Shown piece after piece: positions 22,381 to 33,490 of a stretch of 64,000 bases of DNA; the stretch's first letter is position 1; each line of letters begins with the position of its first letter. The stretch covers positions 12,108,001 to 12,172,000 of the forward strand of contig OY987306.1 in NCBI GenBank assembly GCA_963920635.1, read 5' to 3'. The position numbers and the translations under genes were made by a program. Source of the DNA: Pseudeuparius sepicola. Its lineage: Eukaryota > Arthropoda > Insecta > Coleoptera > Anthribidae. The notes below the pieces were generated by a model. The model was not told the DNA's origin, ran no database searches, and saw nothing but the letters and a program-made list of their open reading frames with translations.

Positions 22381-23541
22381 TACCGTTAACTTGGACTCAA
22401 AGGGCTACTATTGTCACGTGAACTTGTATTTTAATACCTACTTAATTTTTCCGCGTTTCTAAACAGGCTGCTAATGATAAGTATGTAAGTTCTTGCCATA
22501 AAACTGCCGAAGAAAGGATGGCATACCGTTTGCGCATATCCAAGTATACTTTACATCGAATAAATCGTTTAAATGATTAAATAACATTCAATTTAAACTG
22601 TACTTGGATATGAGCAAACGGTATGCCATCCCTTTTTCAGAAGTCTCATAACAAAGAACTTGCATACTTCTCATTGGCTGCATGTTCAGAAAGGTGGAAA
22701 AATTAATTATTAAAATACAAGTTCACGTGACAATAATAGCCCTTTGGGCCCACGCTAACGGTATGCCTATGGTTTAGAGGAATTTTCTATTTTGAACTTC
22801 GTTATAATACACATGGCATCAGCCTTGACTAAAATCATATCAAAACGCATATTTTTCGAATAAATGAAAAATCAGTTTTTCATATGAATAACCCAGGATG
22901 ACTCTCTGATTCATACCTTATTATTGTGGGAATATACGCAACATAATGCCCGCTGAAAGGCATACTGAGTAAAACCACGTTCAAAAATCTGTCACTATCT
23001 CCCGGTCTATTACACGTATTATACATCACATCTTAAAAAACCTAAAACGGTGCGGCATTGGTTGGCTAGTTGCTATCAGAGATTTTTCTAATAACTTTAT
23101 TAGTGACTGGCGACCATAAAACTCGCAATCTATATATTAAAAAAAAATCATTTCATTTTGATTTCTGGAATAAACTATAAATCTGGGTCAAATATGTAAA
23201 CATCCATTAGCTCTTAGATCTACCGAAATATTTGGCTTTGGAAATCAACTTCGGAAGTTATGCAATTATTATTACTTTATAATTCTGTAGATTTTTCACA
23301 CACTACTTGAAGCCCCAGAACTAAAGTTTGTTCTGTTATTATACTTCTTAATTATTTTCTGGGCATATGCGCAAAACTTTTCTTCTTTTGGTATTTAAAT
23401 CACTACAACCCAATATTCACTTCATAGGGATGAAATGTCGAGAAACTTTATCAATGCTGCTGACCGCTGACCAACATAAAATTTGTTTTCTAAGCAATGA
23501 TATAAAAAATAATTTATACAGTAATTTAAAAATTTACCTAC

Positions 23542-23592
23542 CTTATCAAGTAACATCCAATATTCGCTACTAACACTACCTCGTTGGGACAT
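23542..23592 (-). CDS. Amino acid transporter (AAAP family), probable first coding exon
   Basis: ATG at 23592 begins a 17-codon exon MSQRGSVSSEYWMLLDK ending at the donor GATAAG before GTAGGT. It ends in phase 0, which matches exon 2 (19623) exactly, giving DK-EGNELRRKKGLS. The start has an A at position -3 (TAAAATG). AAAP transporters usually have a short soluble N-terminus before the first membrane segment, so the position fits. The sequence itself is not conserved enough to be recognised alone. The longer open frame extending past the donor (to 23422) would be intronic. Confidence 0.55.
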
Positions 23593-24984
23593 TTTATCAA
23601 ATTTAAAGCAGGTATCAAATAATATAAATAACGCACGCAAGACTAGGAAAAATAATGCAGTTCTTTTTGGTGCCACGCTGCTTGGATATAAATGTTCAAT
23701 CACTCACGTGCTCGAAGGAATTCTTTTCTTCTTATCAGCCGGGTTTATCACACCAAAGTTATGTTGTTATTGTTTCTGAGAGAAATAGTCCGAGACCCGA
23801 TCTTTCGGTAATTTTCCAAAAAACCATGCTGTAATAATACCATTTAAATATTTTGCTCCAATTATTGCAATGACGATTCTTTCGTATTTTTACCTCAAAG
23901 AACAATTAATAAACCTGGTATAGGATCTACAACAAGATATAAAAGTATACCGGAACCGCCCAAAGTGCTGTTGTGGCCTGTTATCTCGAAGGGAAGACCT
24001 TGTATGGAGATAATGACCTCTACAAAGGTTGTTAGGTTTTGAGAGGAACCTGGTGGTGACCTTGAATTAGACCTTAAGTCAATTTTTCCTGGTGGTGAAT
24101 TTCTATCACTGTCGAAATCAGGATATAACATTTTTGGAGCTAGCCTGTGTCAGTAGACGTTCGTTGAACTTTTTAAAAAATATCGAGGTGATTTGCCCCA
24201 CTATGTTTTATAGTGGCGATTATAAAATAGATCTGGCTGACGACGTGCGCAGATAGATGAACTATTTATAGGTATTCCACTGTTGTTTTTACACTAAGAT
24301 TATTAAGATAGCCCATACCCCACCTGGTATGCTAAATTCACGGTTCTGGAAGCTTGGTGTGATAATAATGTGAGGAATAGGGAAGTAAACAGGACATTCA
24401 CAAGAAAAATACTTCGTTTTCACTTGAAATGTCAAAATCAGACGTAAACATTTCACCTTTGGTACGATTTTCTATGATCTAATTTGATTTATATTATTAT
24501 ATAAGTTTTAACACCCTGCATATTTTTGCGTTTCCTAAAGCTAACCTTTCTTTCGATTCCACCAATATACATAATAATTATGGATGTTATAATACAGTGA
24601 ACAGCAGAATGTACGCAACACACGAGTTTTTTTTTATTTTGCACCAAAATAAAAAACAAACTACGAGACTACATTTGGCATGTCCTGAAACCAAAATAGG
24701 GACCAAAAAGCATCATGCAGATATCGCCGTATACGAGCGGAGGTCAAAAACTTAAACGGAACAAAAGAGTAAATTAACCCTTATTTAGCGCCGTATTATT
24801 TTTTTATAATTAGTTGCAGTTAAAATCTAAAAAACCGGGCCTAAGTAATTGATTTAATTTAAAATAAGTACCATACCAAGCACTTTCTGCAGACTTTGAT
24901 CTGTCCATTCCACCATCGGTGGGTTGGACAATGGTACCCTCCCAAACACGTAAAAAAATATGTGTTTTTAATCATTTCTTCCCA

Positions 24985-25330
24985 GCTGAAAATTTGTCAG
25001 ATATATAGTTAATATAATAATTAAAGGAAAAAAAGGTCAGCTGGCTGTAAGGTGGTGGACTATACGTCAGCTGCTCATACGATAAAGATAAACTATTTTC
25101 AGTGATTGAAAATTTGTCAGTTGGTATACTTAGAGGTTTGTTTAAATTAAAAAAAGTCAGCTAGCTGTACGTCGCAGTGAAAGGTGTGGCGCGAAAGCCA
25201 AGTGTGAAAGCCGCTCGCTTATATAAATACATCAGCTGACGGGGTTTCCCCCGGCACACAGCCAGCTGATTTTTTTAATTACTTCAAGGATAATGTCAAC
25301 TATTGTCTGACAAATTTTCGGGTGGGAGGA
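24985..25330. mobile_element. TIR element with repeated CAGCTG boxes and a TATA-like core
   Basis: The left end CAGCTGAAAATTTGTCAG..GTCAGCTGGCTGTA (24986-25055) is repeated directly at 25108-25172 and inverted at 25256-25322 (CAGCCAGCTGATTTTTTT..CTGACAAATTTTC). At least five CAGCTG palindromes occur in about 300 bp, and TATATAAATA lies at 25219-25228. It is 1.4 kb upstream of the transporter's first coding exon. Whether it has promoter activity is unknown. Confidence 0.6.
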
Positions 25331-25399
25331 AATAATGAAAGTAAAGTTTGTAGTTTAGGTAATGATATAAAAATAAAGAATTTGTAGTTGTAGACGGGT

Positions 25400-25480
25400 G
25401 TAAAAACGGAAACGGCATCCCGCCAATGCAAAGTTTATCCCGGTCGGGAGTTAAGCCCAAATTTGCTCCTTCCTGGGGTT
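25400..25480. repeat. Half copy of the hairpin MITE at 49877-50068
   Basis: CGGAAACGGCATCCCGCCA, CCCGGTCG..GTTAAGCC and TTTGCTCCTTCCTGGGGTTC occur in the same order as in the left arm of 49877-50068. The right arm is missing here. Confidence 0.65.
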
Positions 25481-26106
25481 CTTTATTCAAAGCTCTTTAT
25501 ACCAATTCACAAAATGTCATTATACGGGGTAGTTCGAAAGTTACAAGTAAACAGCAGGTTGCCCATTTGGAACCTCAATATCCATTAATGGGCATCTTAA
25601 AATTGTTTATATCAAACATCCCGCATGTTTTGACGTCCCCTCCTCCTGCGAGATTGCCCCATACTTACCGCACACCCTGTATATTGACAGAAAGTCCCTT
25701 TAGGAAGACATTTTATAAGAAATTCTGGCATATCTTCTGACATGGTTACCTTCTAACCTGTATAATGGAGGCATATTTTTTTGTTGCGAGATTTTCTTTA
25801 TGAAACTAGTTGTGTTCGTTTCGTACAGATACCTAGACGCTTGATTGTTTTTTACTTGTTTGTTGAAGACGCGACTACATTATTATGTCATCTTTATCAA
25901 ATAAATAATAAATAATAATGCTTGTTATTGGTATAACGCCGCTATCAAATCCGCCTGGGCCACATTCAGTCAAAACGTAAGATGCACTTTTATAACAAAA
26001 TAAATTACATCTCCGATATTCAACGTATCCTTAAAATAAAAATAATTGAAAAATTTTATAATGTGGCCTCTCAAATAATTCGTTAATCAAATAAATAGCA
26101 AGAAAG

Positions 26107-26292
26107 TTGGCCAAGACTCGTGAAATTATGCACCAGATCATAGTTTTTGATCGCAATTTGTCCAAAATTCTAATGGAAAGACAACTAAGGACATACGTGG
26201 AGCACAACAAATTGTTACCAACCAATCAATCCGGGTTTAGAAAAAGACATAGCTGCATGCTGTATGACTGCTGTCCTTCACAGTACCGCTGA
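26107..26292 (+). pseudogene. LINE reverse transcriptase fragment
   Basis: The residues LSKILMERQLRTYVE and HNKLLPTNQSGFRKRHSC match the conserved LINE RT pattern (K..E......L..Y.E.N.LLP..QSGFR..HSC). Only about 45 residues survive, with no catalytic residues and no flanking LINE sequence that I recognise. The clade cannot be fixed (CR1- or Jockey-like). Confidence 0.68.
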
Positions 26293-26333
26293 CTAGGTAA
26301 TGCAATAGATAAAACTTACTTATGTTAGGCAAC

Positions 26334-26391
26334 CACAGAAAATATACGCTAAGCAAGCGTATCTATATACGCTAAGCGTATATTTTCTGTG
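26334..26391. repeat. 58-bp hairpin
   Basis: CACAGAAAATATACGCTAAG pairs with the inverted GCGTATATTTTCTGTG. The shorter palindromic unit ATACGCTAAGC recurs inside, so several stem registers are possible. Confidence 0.8.
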
Positions 26392-27084
26392 TATCTACAC
26401 AAAAACCCTTAATTCAACCCTTTTTCCACACGCTACACTTATGCCTTTGCGGGTTTTCGAGGTCGGAATAGTATAAGAAATCATACGGTGAACATGGCAT
26501 AAGTGAGAATTAGTACCTTTTTTCTGTTTTGAAAAATCGAATTTTCCACATGTTTTCCCCGGGGTCCAAACTTAAAATTACTACTTTCCGACTCAGCATC
26601 GATTTACCTTTCAACCCTCTCCAAGGCATAAAAGAAAATCAGTAAGGAAACTCTGTCACTGTCTGACGGTCTAATAGCTTTGTGACAGGGGCGTAGTCGC
26701 CGTTGCGCGAAGGTCGGCCGACGGCGTGGCCTATTATTCAGGCCAGTGGTGGAGCGAATTTAGGAAAAATTTAATAGGTTGCAAATTTACAAGTAGATAC
26801 CAAATATATCGCGTTTAAAAGAACGCAAATCCTCAGTTGCAATCCTTGGAATGCATTAACGTTTTTAGTTCAAATATTTCAAGAAGTTGCTAAAAATTAT
26901 ATTGGCTAATAGGATGATTACAATGAATATTAGTTTACCGTTTCTTTTAACTAATTTATACAGTTGCTCTAAAGGCATTATATTTATTTAATTCATTTTC
27001 AATAAAAGATGGAACTGAACTGGAAAAATAATTTATTCATAAATACTATAAAATCTGAATTCAGACGACTGAATATGCTGTACG

Positions 27085-27408
27085 CTTAGACTAGACTATC
27101 GTCGCTGTCTTCGATATCTGACCAGCAGCTGTCTTCAGACGATCCTGTGTTAACAGAAATTTTCCATTGTTGAATCAAGCAAAAGCTCCTTTTCAATTTG
27201 GGTATTTTCATATACGTTCGGACATGTCTGCAGATTTTAGACCACTGTTCGGCTGGTAACTCAGGAAATCTCCTGGGGGTTAGATTTTCAACCTCACTGA
27301 AAGTAAACTTGCGGTATTGTGGGATATACCCAGTTTTTTCGCAACCAGGTTAATAATTTCCCTTGCTTGAGTTTGAAGCACTTTTTCCTTTATTTCAAGT
27401 TTTTTTTT
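27085..27408 (-). pseudogene. Internally deleted insect transposon protein remnant
   Basis: The minus strand first reads KLEIKEKVLQTQAREIINLV (27408 leftward). A shifted frame follows: FSEVENLTPRRFPELP, EQWSKICRHV and, at the end, NTGSSEDSCWSDIEDSDDS before TAA at 27085. A start of the type LQTQARE and a C-terminus of the type W..IC.HV plus a Ser/Asp-rich tail are, from my knowledge, the two ends of a common arthropod DDE-transposase family. The catalytic middle is absent, so this would be a deletion derivative. The family name is tentative. Confidence 0.42.
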
Positions 27409-27865
27409 TTGGAGCCAGCACAATCGCCAAAACCATTATAGCAGAAGAAAAAAAGCTTCCATCTGCACTGTGTGGATAATCACGAAACACCAAACGAACA
27501 CCAAGACGCAATAAATACTAATACTATGGTTCTCTTGATGCGCCACTGCTTGGCTAAGCGGTTGCTAGGCGACGCCCGTAAACAAACGATACTTTCGGTC
27601 TGTGGAGCAAAGGGGGTCTGTGGGAGGAGTACGAATCTCATAAACAAGCTTGGATACACCTCGCGCCACCATCTTGAGGGGTGCTGAGTTGTCGCCTCGC
27701 TGAAACCGCGGCAGACTTACAAACGCCTACGCGCAATACTCCATTTATTAAAGTTGTTTCACAAATAACAATTTTCCCCCAACAAATCCCCCAATAAATC
27801 GTACAGTTTATTGGTATAAATCGTAGAATTTTTTGTTTTCAATTTAATGGTAGGTATAAATTACA

Positions 27866-27948
27866 AAATTGGCGAAGAAATAAAATATTGAGATGACGAT
27901 TTACAGAAATTGGCGAAGAAATTAAAATATTGAGATGACGATTTACAG
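27866..27948. repeat. Two-copy tandem repeat (41/42-bp unit)
   Basis: AAATTGGCGAAGAAA(T)TAAAATATTGAGATGACGATTTACAG occurs twice back to back with one base of length difference, a recent local duplication. Confidence 0.9.
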
Positions 27949-28754
27949 ATTAAATTATTCCAAAATTCCAGAGCTGTCAACACAAAGCATTCTGCTGTTT
28001 GCCGCAACTTGTGGCTAATTTCGAGATTTTTCTATTTTACTGTATAGAGGTTTTTTTAACGAATTTTGATATTAAATTTTGAATTTCTACTGGGAGGGAA
28101 TTTTTTATCATTTATTTTACTTTGACGGGGCTTACCTTAATTCAAATGTTGTATCAGTTTCGATAGAACTAAGATGAGTGCCATGGAAAACCCAAGTCGT
28201 TTGTATATCGCTAATAATAATAAAATTGTTAACCTCCAAACAATTCTGAAAATAAAAAATTGTTAAATTCCCCTATACATTCCAAAGACAATGCAAGTTG
28301 TTCCAAATTTTTATCTTTAATAATAAAAAAAAGTTACGCCTCTTTCGAAAAATAATTGAAATATTGACCGTTCGGATTGCTTTCTGTCTATAATAATACA
28401 CTAACTTCAGAATTTTTGCGCTTACCATCGATGAAATAAAAAGTATTTTTCAAAAACTATTCTTTTTACGGCCGTTTTCTTCCTTTTGATATGTGGGGGT
28501 CAAACAAAAAAAAATCCCATGTCTCTACCTGCTCTAATAATAAAAAAGTGATTCACTTCCAAAAAATCCTTGGTGGCCATGAAAAAAATTTGGTTCAATC
28601 CCTTTTTACATTCTCAACACAACGCAAGTTATTGTCTTAATTTCTATCTTCACTAATAAAAATAAGTTAGATTTTTTTGTAATGTCATGGGATGTTTTGT
28701 TGATCGACATTTAAAAATCGCACACTTTTAATTGGAGATTAGCGGTACTTATAT

Positions 28755-29104
28755 CAAACAAGTCTGAAATAAAAATATAGTTTAAAAAACTAAAAAAAAA
28801 ACACGCTTACGCTTAGCAAACTGAACTAAAAAGTAAAAAATAATAATAGCAAACCGAATTTTATTGTAAAAAAAAGAAACGTGGGGTGCATGATATCAAT
28901 TGTTATAAATATTTCATTAGTAGCTATTGATAAAAGTAGAGTTATCATAAAAAATATATATATAATAAAAAAAGCACCCCGCACGCTTCTTTTTTACAAT
29001 AAAATTCGGTTTGCTATTATTATTTTTTACTTTTTAGTTCGGTTTGCTAAGCGTAAACGTGTTTTTTTAGTTTTTTAAACTATGTTTTTATTTCAGACTT
29101 GTTT
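28755..29104. mobile_element. 350-bp foldback with about 135-bp arms
   Basis: CAAACAAGTCTGAAATAAAA at the left is matched inverted at the right. The arms continue through CGCTTAGCAAACTGAACTAA and GCAAACCGAATTTTATTGTA to GGGGTGC / GCACCCC, leaving a loop of about 85 bp. The frames inside read through the hairpin and are not genes. Confidence 0.85.
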
Positions 29105-30963
29105 TGAGTTGAATAAATTTTTTATAATTGGGGATATATGTAAATGAATAAGTGCGAAAAAATTCAGGTGATTGCCTTTTTAAAAATAAGGGGGGGTTCT
29201 CGTATAAAATTTTTGATATTGCCGAGTTGGGTAAGCGTTGTTTGAAGGCGAAAGGAAGCGAAGGAAGGGGCACACGTAGTCACTGAAGTCTTTATTATCA
29301 TATTTTTTTGTTGTGATATTTTTATTATTGAATAATCATTTATTAAATATTAATATATTTGTGTGTTCCACAGATTAGTTACTATGTCATGTTTGAAACT
29401 GTACCTAGTAGTATTTTACCTGGACACAAAAAAACGACAAACTTTGCTGGTGCTTTTTTAAACGGCAAAAACATCTAGAAATATCTACTTACGACAAAGT
29501 TTTCCGTCGGGTTAGACTTGCCAAAACCCATGTAAAAGGACATTGTCTAAGAAACCCTTTCTTTGGCACAAGCATCGATCAAGTTTAAACGGCAAATTGA
29601 TACCCCTCAGTCTTCCGCATATATTCTTTTAACGGTGCATTGTCCTCGCTTCGTTTCGCAGGATTATTAGACGGCAACAAAGACCCCAGAGTACCTAAAA
29701 ATCTGAAATAGGTGAAGCAAATCGTATCTAAAAATGCTCTCCATACCTTTCTGTACAACTCAGTTTTCCATTATTCCTGTTAAGCCGGAAAGCGCCAGAT
29801 CACCACTAGAGGGACAAGGGCACGGCCATAAGTTCGTTCTAACACGGGTTTCTGAGTTTCTCAAGCCTGATTTTCCAAGAAAGGCAAAGTAATAAGTGGA
29901 TCTCTCCCGTGGCGTTTTCTAAAACCGAAATTTTACATAAAAACCTACATACATACATACCTAACCTACAGTGCGCCCGTACCTGGAAAACTTACCCATG
30001 GAATAACAGATGGGTTTCTGAGCTCCCAAACTCCCAAACCACTACGAATGTTGGAAATTTGGAAATTGTCCACACCAAAACCAAACGACAGCTGATTACC
30101 ACCATTTTGTTTCTGAATTCTAACTAATCGATATATTATCTAGCGCGTGCGCCTCGGCCACGATGAATATACAGGGTGTTCTCGGGCCCTTTCTTTCCAA
30201 AATAGTCTAAAAAAGTCGGAAAAAAAATTCCGGGCGGCCGAACGGCTCTTTTAATCCGGACGCGTTTCAATAGTCTTCTTCCTCATGTACTCCCGCGGAC
30301 GTACGCGAAATTTGGGCTCGAAAAATCGAAAACTGCGTCCTGTAGAGTGTTGCCAAGACAGCCCGGACTAGCTAAAAGCAAGGGCCATAACAAGCGCCTT
30401 TCAGGCGTTTGTTAACAAGGAGATCACGTGTGGCTAGCATACTATGGCAGACATCGGGGCGGTCCCTGGGCATGCAGCGTTGCCACGCACTCAGATGCAA
30501 CGCCGGTTACCACATACTTTTAAGAGTGCTAGAGATATTCGCTATAAAATAAACCCTTCATCCGGCATCGCAGTAAATATAGGAGTTTAGACTTTCAGAG
30601 AGGAAGGGAGACTGCATTCCTCGCAGTCCTGCCAAGTATTACCTACCTTATTGCGATTGCGGCTCAGCTTTACCACTCTATATGTTGTCGTCTTCATTCA
30701 AAGTGGATAAAGCCGTTGCGTGGGGGTTACGGCTAGGAATGTTATCAGCCAGATTACGCGGAAAAAGGGGGCGAGAGGGGGACACGACAGGACGCGAGGA
30801 GGACACGAAGGGAGCGCGATTGGGCCAAGGTAGCTCCGACTGAAAGTTATTTCGCCCAATCGAAGTGTTTTATTAGTTCCTCGCCATATCTGCCTTTTCC
30901 CGCGCAGTTAGAACTCTGGTCAGTACCATTAGTGGTCCCAAACGGTACCTCGAGACTTACTGA
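29105..30963. other. Intergenic sequence with one transposon-like end
   Basis: CAGGGTGTTCTCGGGCCC at about 30171 looks like another TACAGGGTG-type terminus without a partner. A GC-richer block at 30240-30960 includes GCTATAAAATAAACC near 30540 and could be an old LTR or promoter fragment. No exon recognised. Confidence 0.35.
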
Positions 30964-31327
30964 TGTGATGCCCCGATAGGATTATAAATTTTTAAATTCA
31001 AGTCGCTAAATCCCGAGATGAGAAATTGAAAGCGTGAAACATGGGGGAATTAGGTATATATAAGAGATCCCACCTACACCAAGAGCCAGTCGTCGACCAA
31101 GTAGACGCCAATCTCTGCCGTAGCCCGAGAGAATCCGGCGGGCAGCCGCCGCCGCGGCCAGCCGGCCGCGGTAGATTGCCTATATTCCAGGAAAATAGGG
31201 AAAAAATGAGCGAACTTTTTCGCTCTCAGATTTTCTTATAGAAAAGTCTAGGTTTTGAGGTCAGAAAACATATGTCACACACGCTACCACCAGCAACATA
31301 CAGCGTTTTGAGATATAGACATATATA

Positions 31328-32150
31328 CAGGATGATTTTTTTAGGTCTACCACCGCGATTTTCTCGCTCATTTTGCGGCCTACAAAAAAAAACGTAAGAA
31401 ACAAAAATGTGGCAACTTTGGACAGCTAAGTGGTGCTGCAAAAGAAATCGGCATCCATGGCCAACTTGTGGCGTATTATTAAAAAAAACTCAAATTGAGC
31501 AAAATTATTAATGGCCGTGGAATGTTTATTTTAAGAGACAGAGGAAAACTTTTATATTGAAAATTGATGGCACTGAGAAGCTTTATCCACTCAGGTGCTC
31601 AGATAGTTTCAGCAAATTACACAGGGTCTTCGGCTCTCTTGAGACCATGACAATTTTTGTCAATTTTAGGTTTTTTTAGTACACCGCGAAAAGTTGGGTA
31701 TGGAGGCCCATTCCTTTTTTAATGTCGCCTCGCTGACCAAAATGGCCATATTTCGTTTTCTTACATATTTTCTGTGCGGCCCAAAATAAGCGAGAAAATC
31801 GCTTAATAAGAAATAAACAAAAAAAATTCATAGCCTCAAGAGAGCCGAAGACCCTGTGTAATTTTCTGGAACTATCTGAGTACTCAGTTGCATAAAGCTT
31901 CTTAGTGCCATCAATTTTCAATATAAAAGTTTTTCTCTGTCTCTTAAAATAAACATTCCACGGCCATTAATAGTTTTGCTCAATTTGAGGTTTTTTTTAA
32001 TATTGCGCGACAAGTTGGCCATGGATGCCGATTTCTTTTGCAGCACCACTTAGCTGTCCAAAATTGCCACATTTTTGCTTCTTACGTTTTTTTTGTAGGA
32101 CGCGAAATGAGCGAGAAAATCGCCGTGGTAGACCTAAAAAAATCATCCTG
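31328..32150. mobile_element. Foldback FB2 inside FB1, flanked by TA
   Basis: The ends are CAGGATGATTTTTTTAGGTC and its complement. Arms of about 330 bp pair through GCATCCATGGCCAACTTGT, GGCCGTGGAATGTTTATTTT and ACAGGGTCTTCGGCTCTC. The loop contains a degenerate third copy of a terminal segment at about 31728-31805 (CTGACCAAAATGGCCATATT..AGCGAGAAAATCGC). TA occurs at both junctions. Confidence 0.87.
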
Positions 32151-32608
32151 TATATATACGATTTTTTGCGTTTTTTGACTAAAAACTGCTAATATCTTAA
32201 AGAAGATGCATTTTTTCGAAAAAAAGTTTCAAATGAAAGTAGATCAAAATTAAATTTCCTATAAGATCTCTTCTATGAAAAATATCGATTTTCAGAATCG
32301 TTTTCCCGTAAATGCGGAAAAACCACATGTATATATTTTAAATGAACTACAGATTATGTGAAAATTTATGTTTTGGAGCCATAATAATCGTCAATCCATT
32401 TTTAAATAACAAAAGTGAATTAAAGAAAAGAAAACTGCGGAAAATATAATATAAAATATAATGAATAAATAAGTGATTTGTTCATATTAATACTAATATA
32501 TTTTTTCATTATACCTTTGCAGCTTCAGAATATTTCTTTCCTATAGTCATCAAATTTAAATTTTAATTTTCATTATATCTATTAAATTTTTTTAAATTTT
32601 TTTATATA

Positions 32609-33490
32609 CAGTGTGTCCCAGGATAATTGAAATGAGAAATGTAAAAGACCAAAAATTTTCGAGTTCGAATTTGGCCATTTGGGGACCCGGCCTGCTTGCC
32701 TAGAAAATAATTTTCAACATATTTTTAATTTTGAAAAATAAAGTAGGCCCTGACAGAAACGATTTATTTATTTTCTGTGTAGGTTAAGTGCCCTTTCTCG
32801 ACAAGATATGGAAAATTTTCATTAGAAAAAGTTGCTTACAATTGAAAACTATGACCCTGTGTCAATTTTCAAAATATTTGGCTTACTTTGATTTTTGTCC
32901 ACTTTATTTCCTGTAAGTAGGTGAACTATCCTTGTCGTTTAAAATATTGAAAAATTGCATTAGAAAGAGTTATTCAGAATAAAAAAGTATGCAAGACTGT
33001 GAAATTTGGACTCAATCGGCCTGCTATATGATTTGTTTGAAATAATGTCTTTATGAAAATGAAAATCAAGGTAGGCCAATTATTTTGAAAATTGACACGG
33101 GGTCATAGTTTTCAATTCTAAGCAACTTTTTCTAATGAAATTTTTCTATATTTTAAACGACAAGGATAGTTCACCTACCTATAAGAAATAAAAGGGACGA
33201 AAATCAAAGTATAGGCCAATTATTTTGAAAATTGGCATAAGGACATAATTTTCAATTATCAGAAACTTTTTATAATGAAAATTTTCGATATATTGTCGAG
33301 AAAGGGCACTTAACCTACACAGAAAATAAATAAATCGTTCCTGCCAGGGCCTACTTTATTTTTCTAAATTAAAAATATGTTGAAAATTATTTTCTAGGGA
33401 AGCAGAGGTTTGGACCCCAAATGGCCAAATTCGAACTAGAAAATTTTTGGTCTTTTACACTTCTCGTTTCACTTATCCTGGGACACACTG
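32609..33490. mobile_element. Foldback with mariner-like ends, inside FB1
   Basis: The ends CAGTGTGTCCCAGGATAA and its near-complement TTATCCTGGGACACACTG are flanked by TA. The CAG[GT]GTGTCCCA-type end and TA target are typical of mariner-type elements, but the arms are long (about 400 bp) and no transposase frame is present. Segments with GGACCCC / TTGGCCATTTGG and CCTACACAGAAAATAAATAA are clearly paired. Confidence 0.87.

Larger units (their letters stand above)
20640..23007. mobile_element. Foldback element FB4 (most complete copy), interrupted
   Basis: The ends are GACCGGAAGATAGTGGCAG at 20640 and CTGTCACTATCTCCCGGTC at 22989-23007, flanked by TA. The left arm is 20640-20870 plus 22385-22560; the right arm is 22575-23007. 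The short loop near 22560 carries an inner palindrome around AAATCGTTTAAATGATT. A 1.5-kb insert splits the left arm (20875-22380). Related copies are at 11147-11489 and 40677-40903. No coding capacity in the arms. Confidence 0.85.

Noticed and set aside
23422..23703. 94-codon minus-strand frame that looks like the last helix of a receptor
   Set aside because: A strong splice donor lies inside it (after 23542) and the upstream exon is phase-matched to the transporter; the hydrophobic tail is AT-rich intron sequence.
23895..24131. 78-codon minus-strand frame (contains GLPFEITGHN)
   Set aside because: I recognise no domain, and there is no splice or repeat evidence to support it.
27866..27948. 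CRISPR-like or satellite array
   Set aside because: Only two adjacent copies, without spacers; a simple tandem duplication in a eukaryotic genome.
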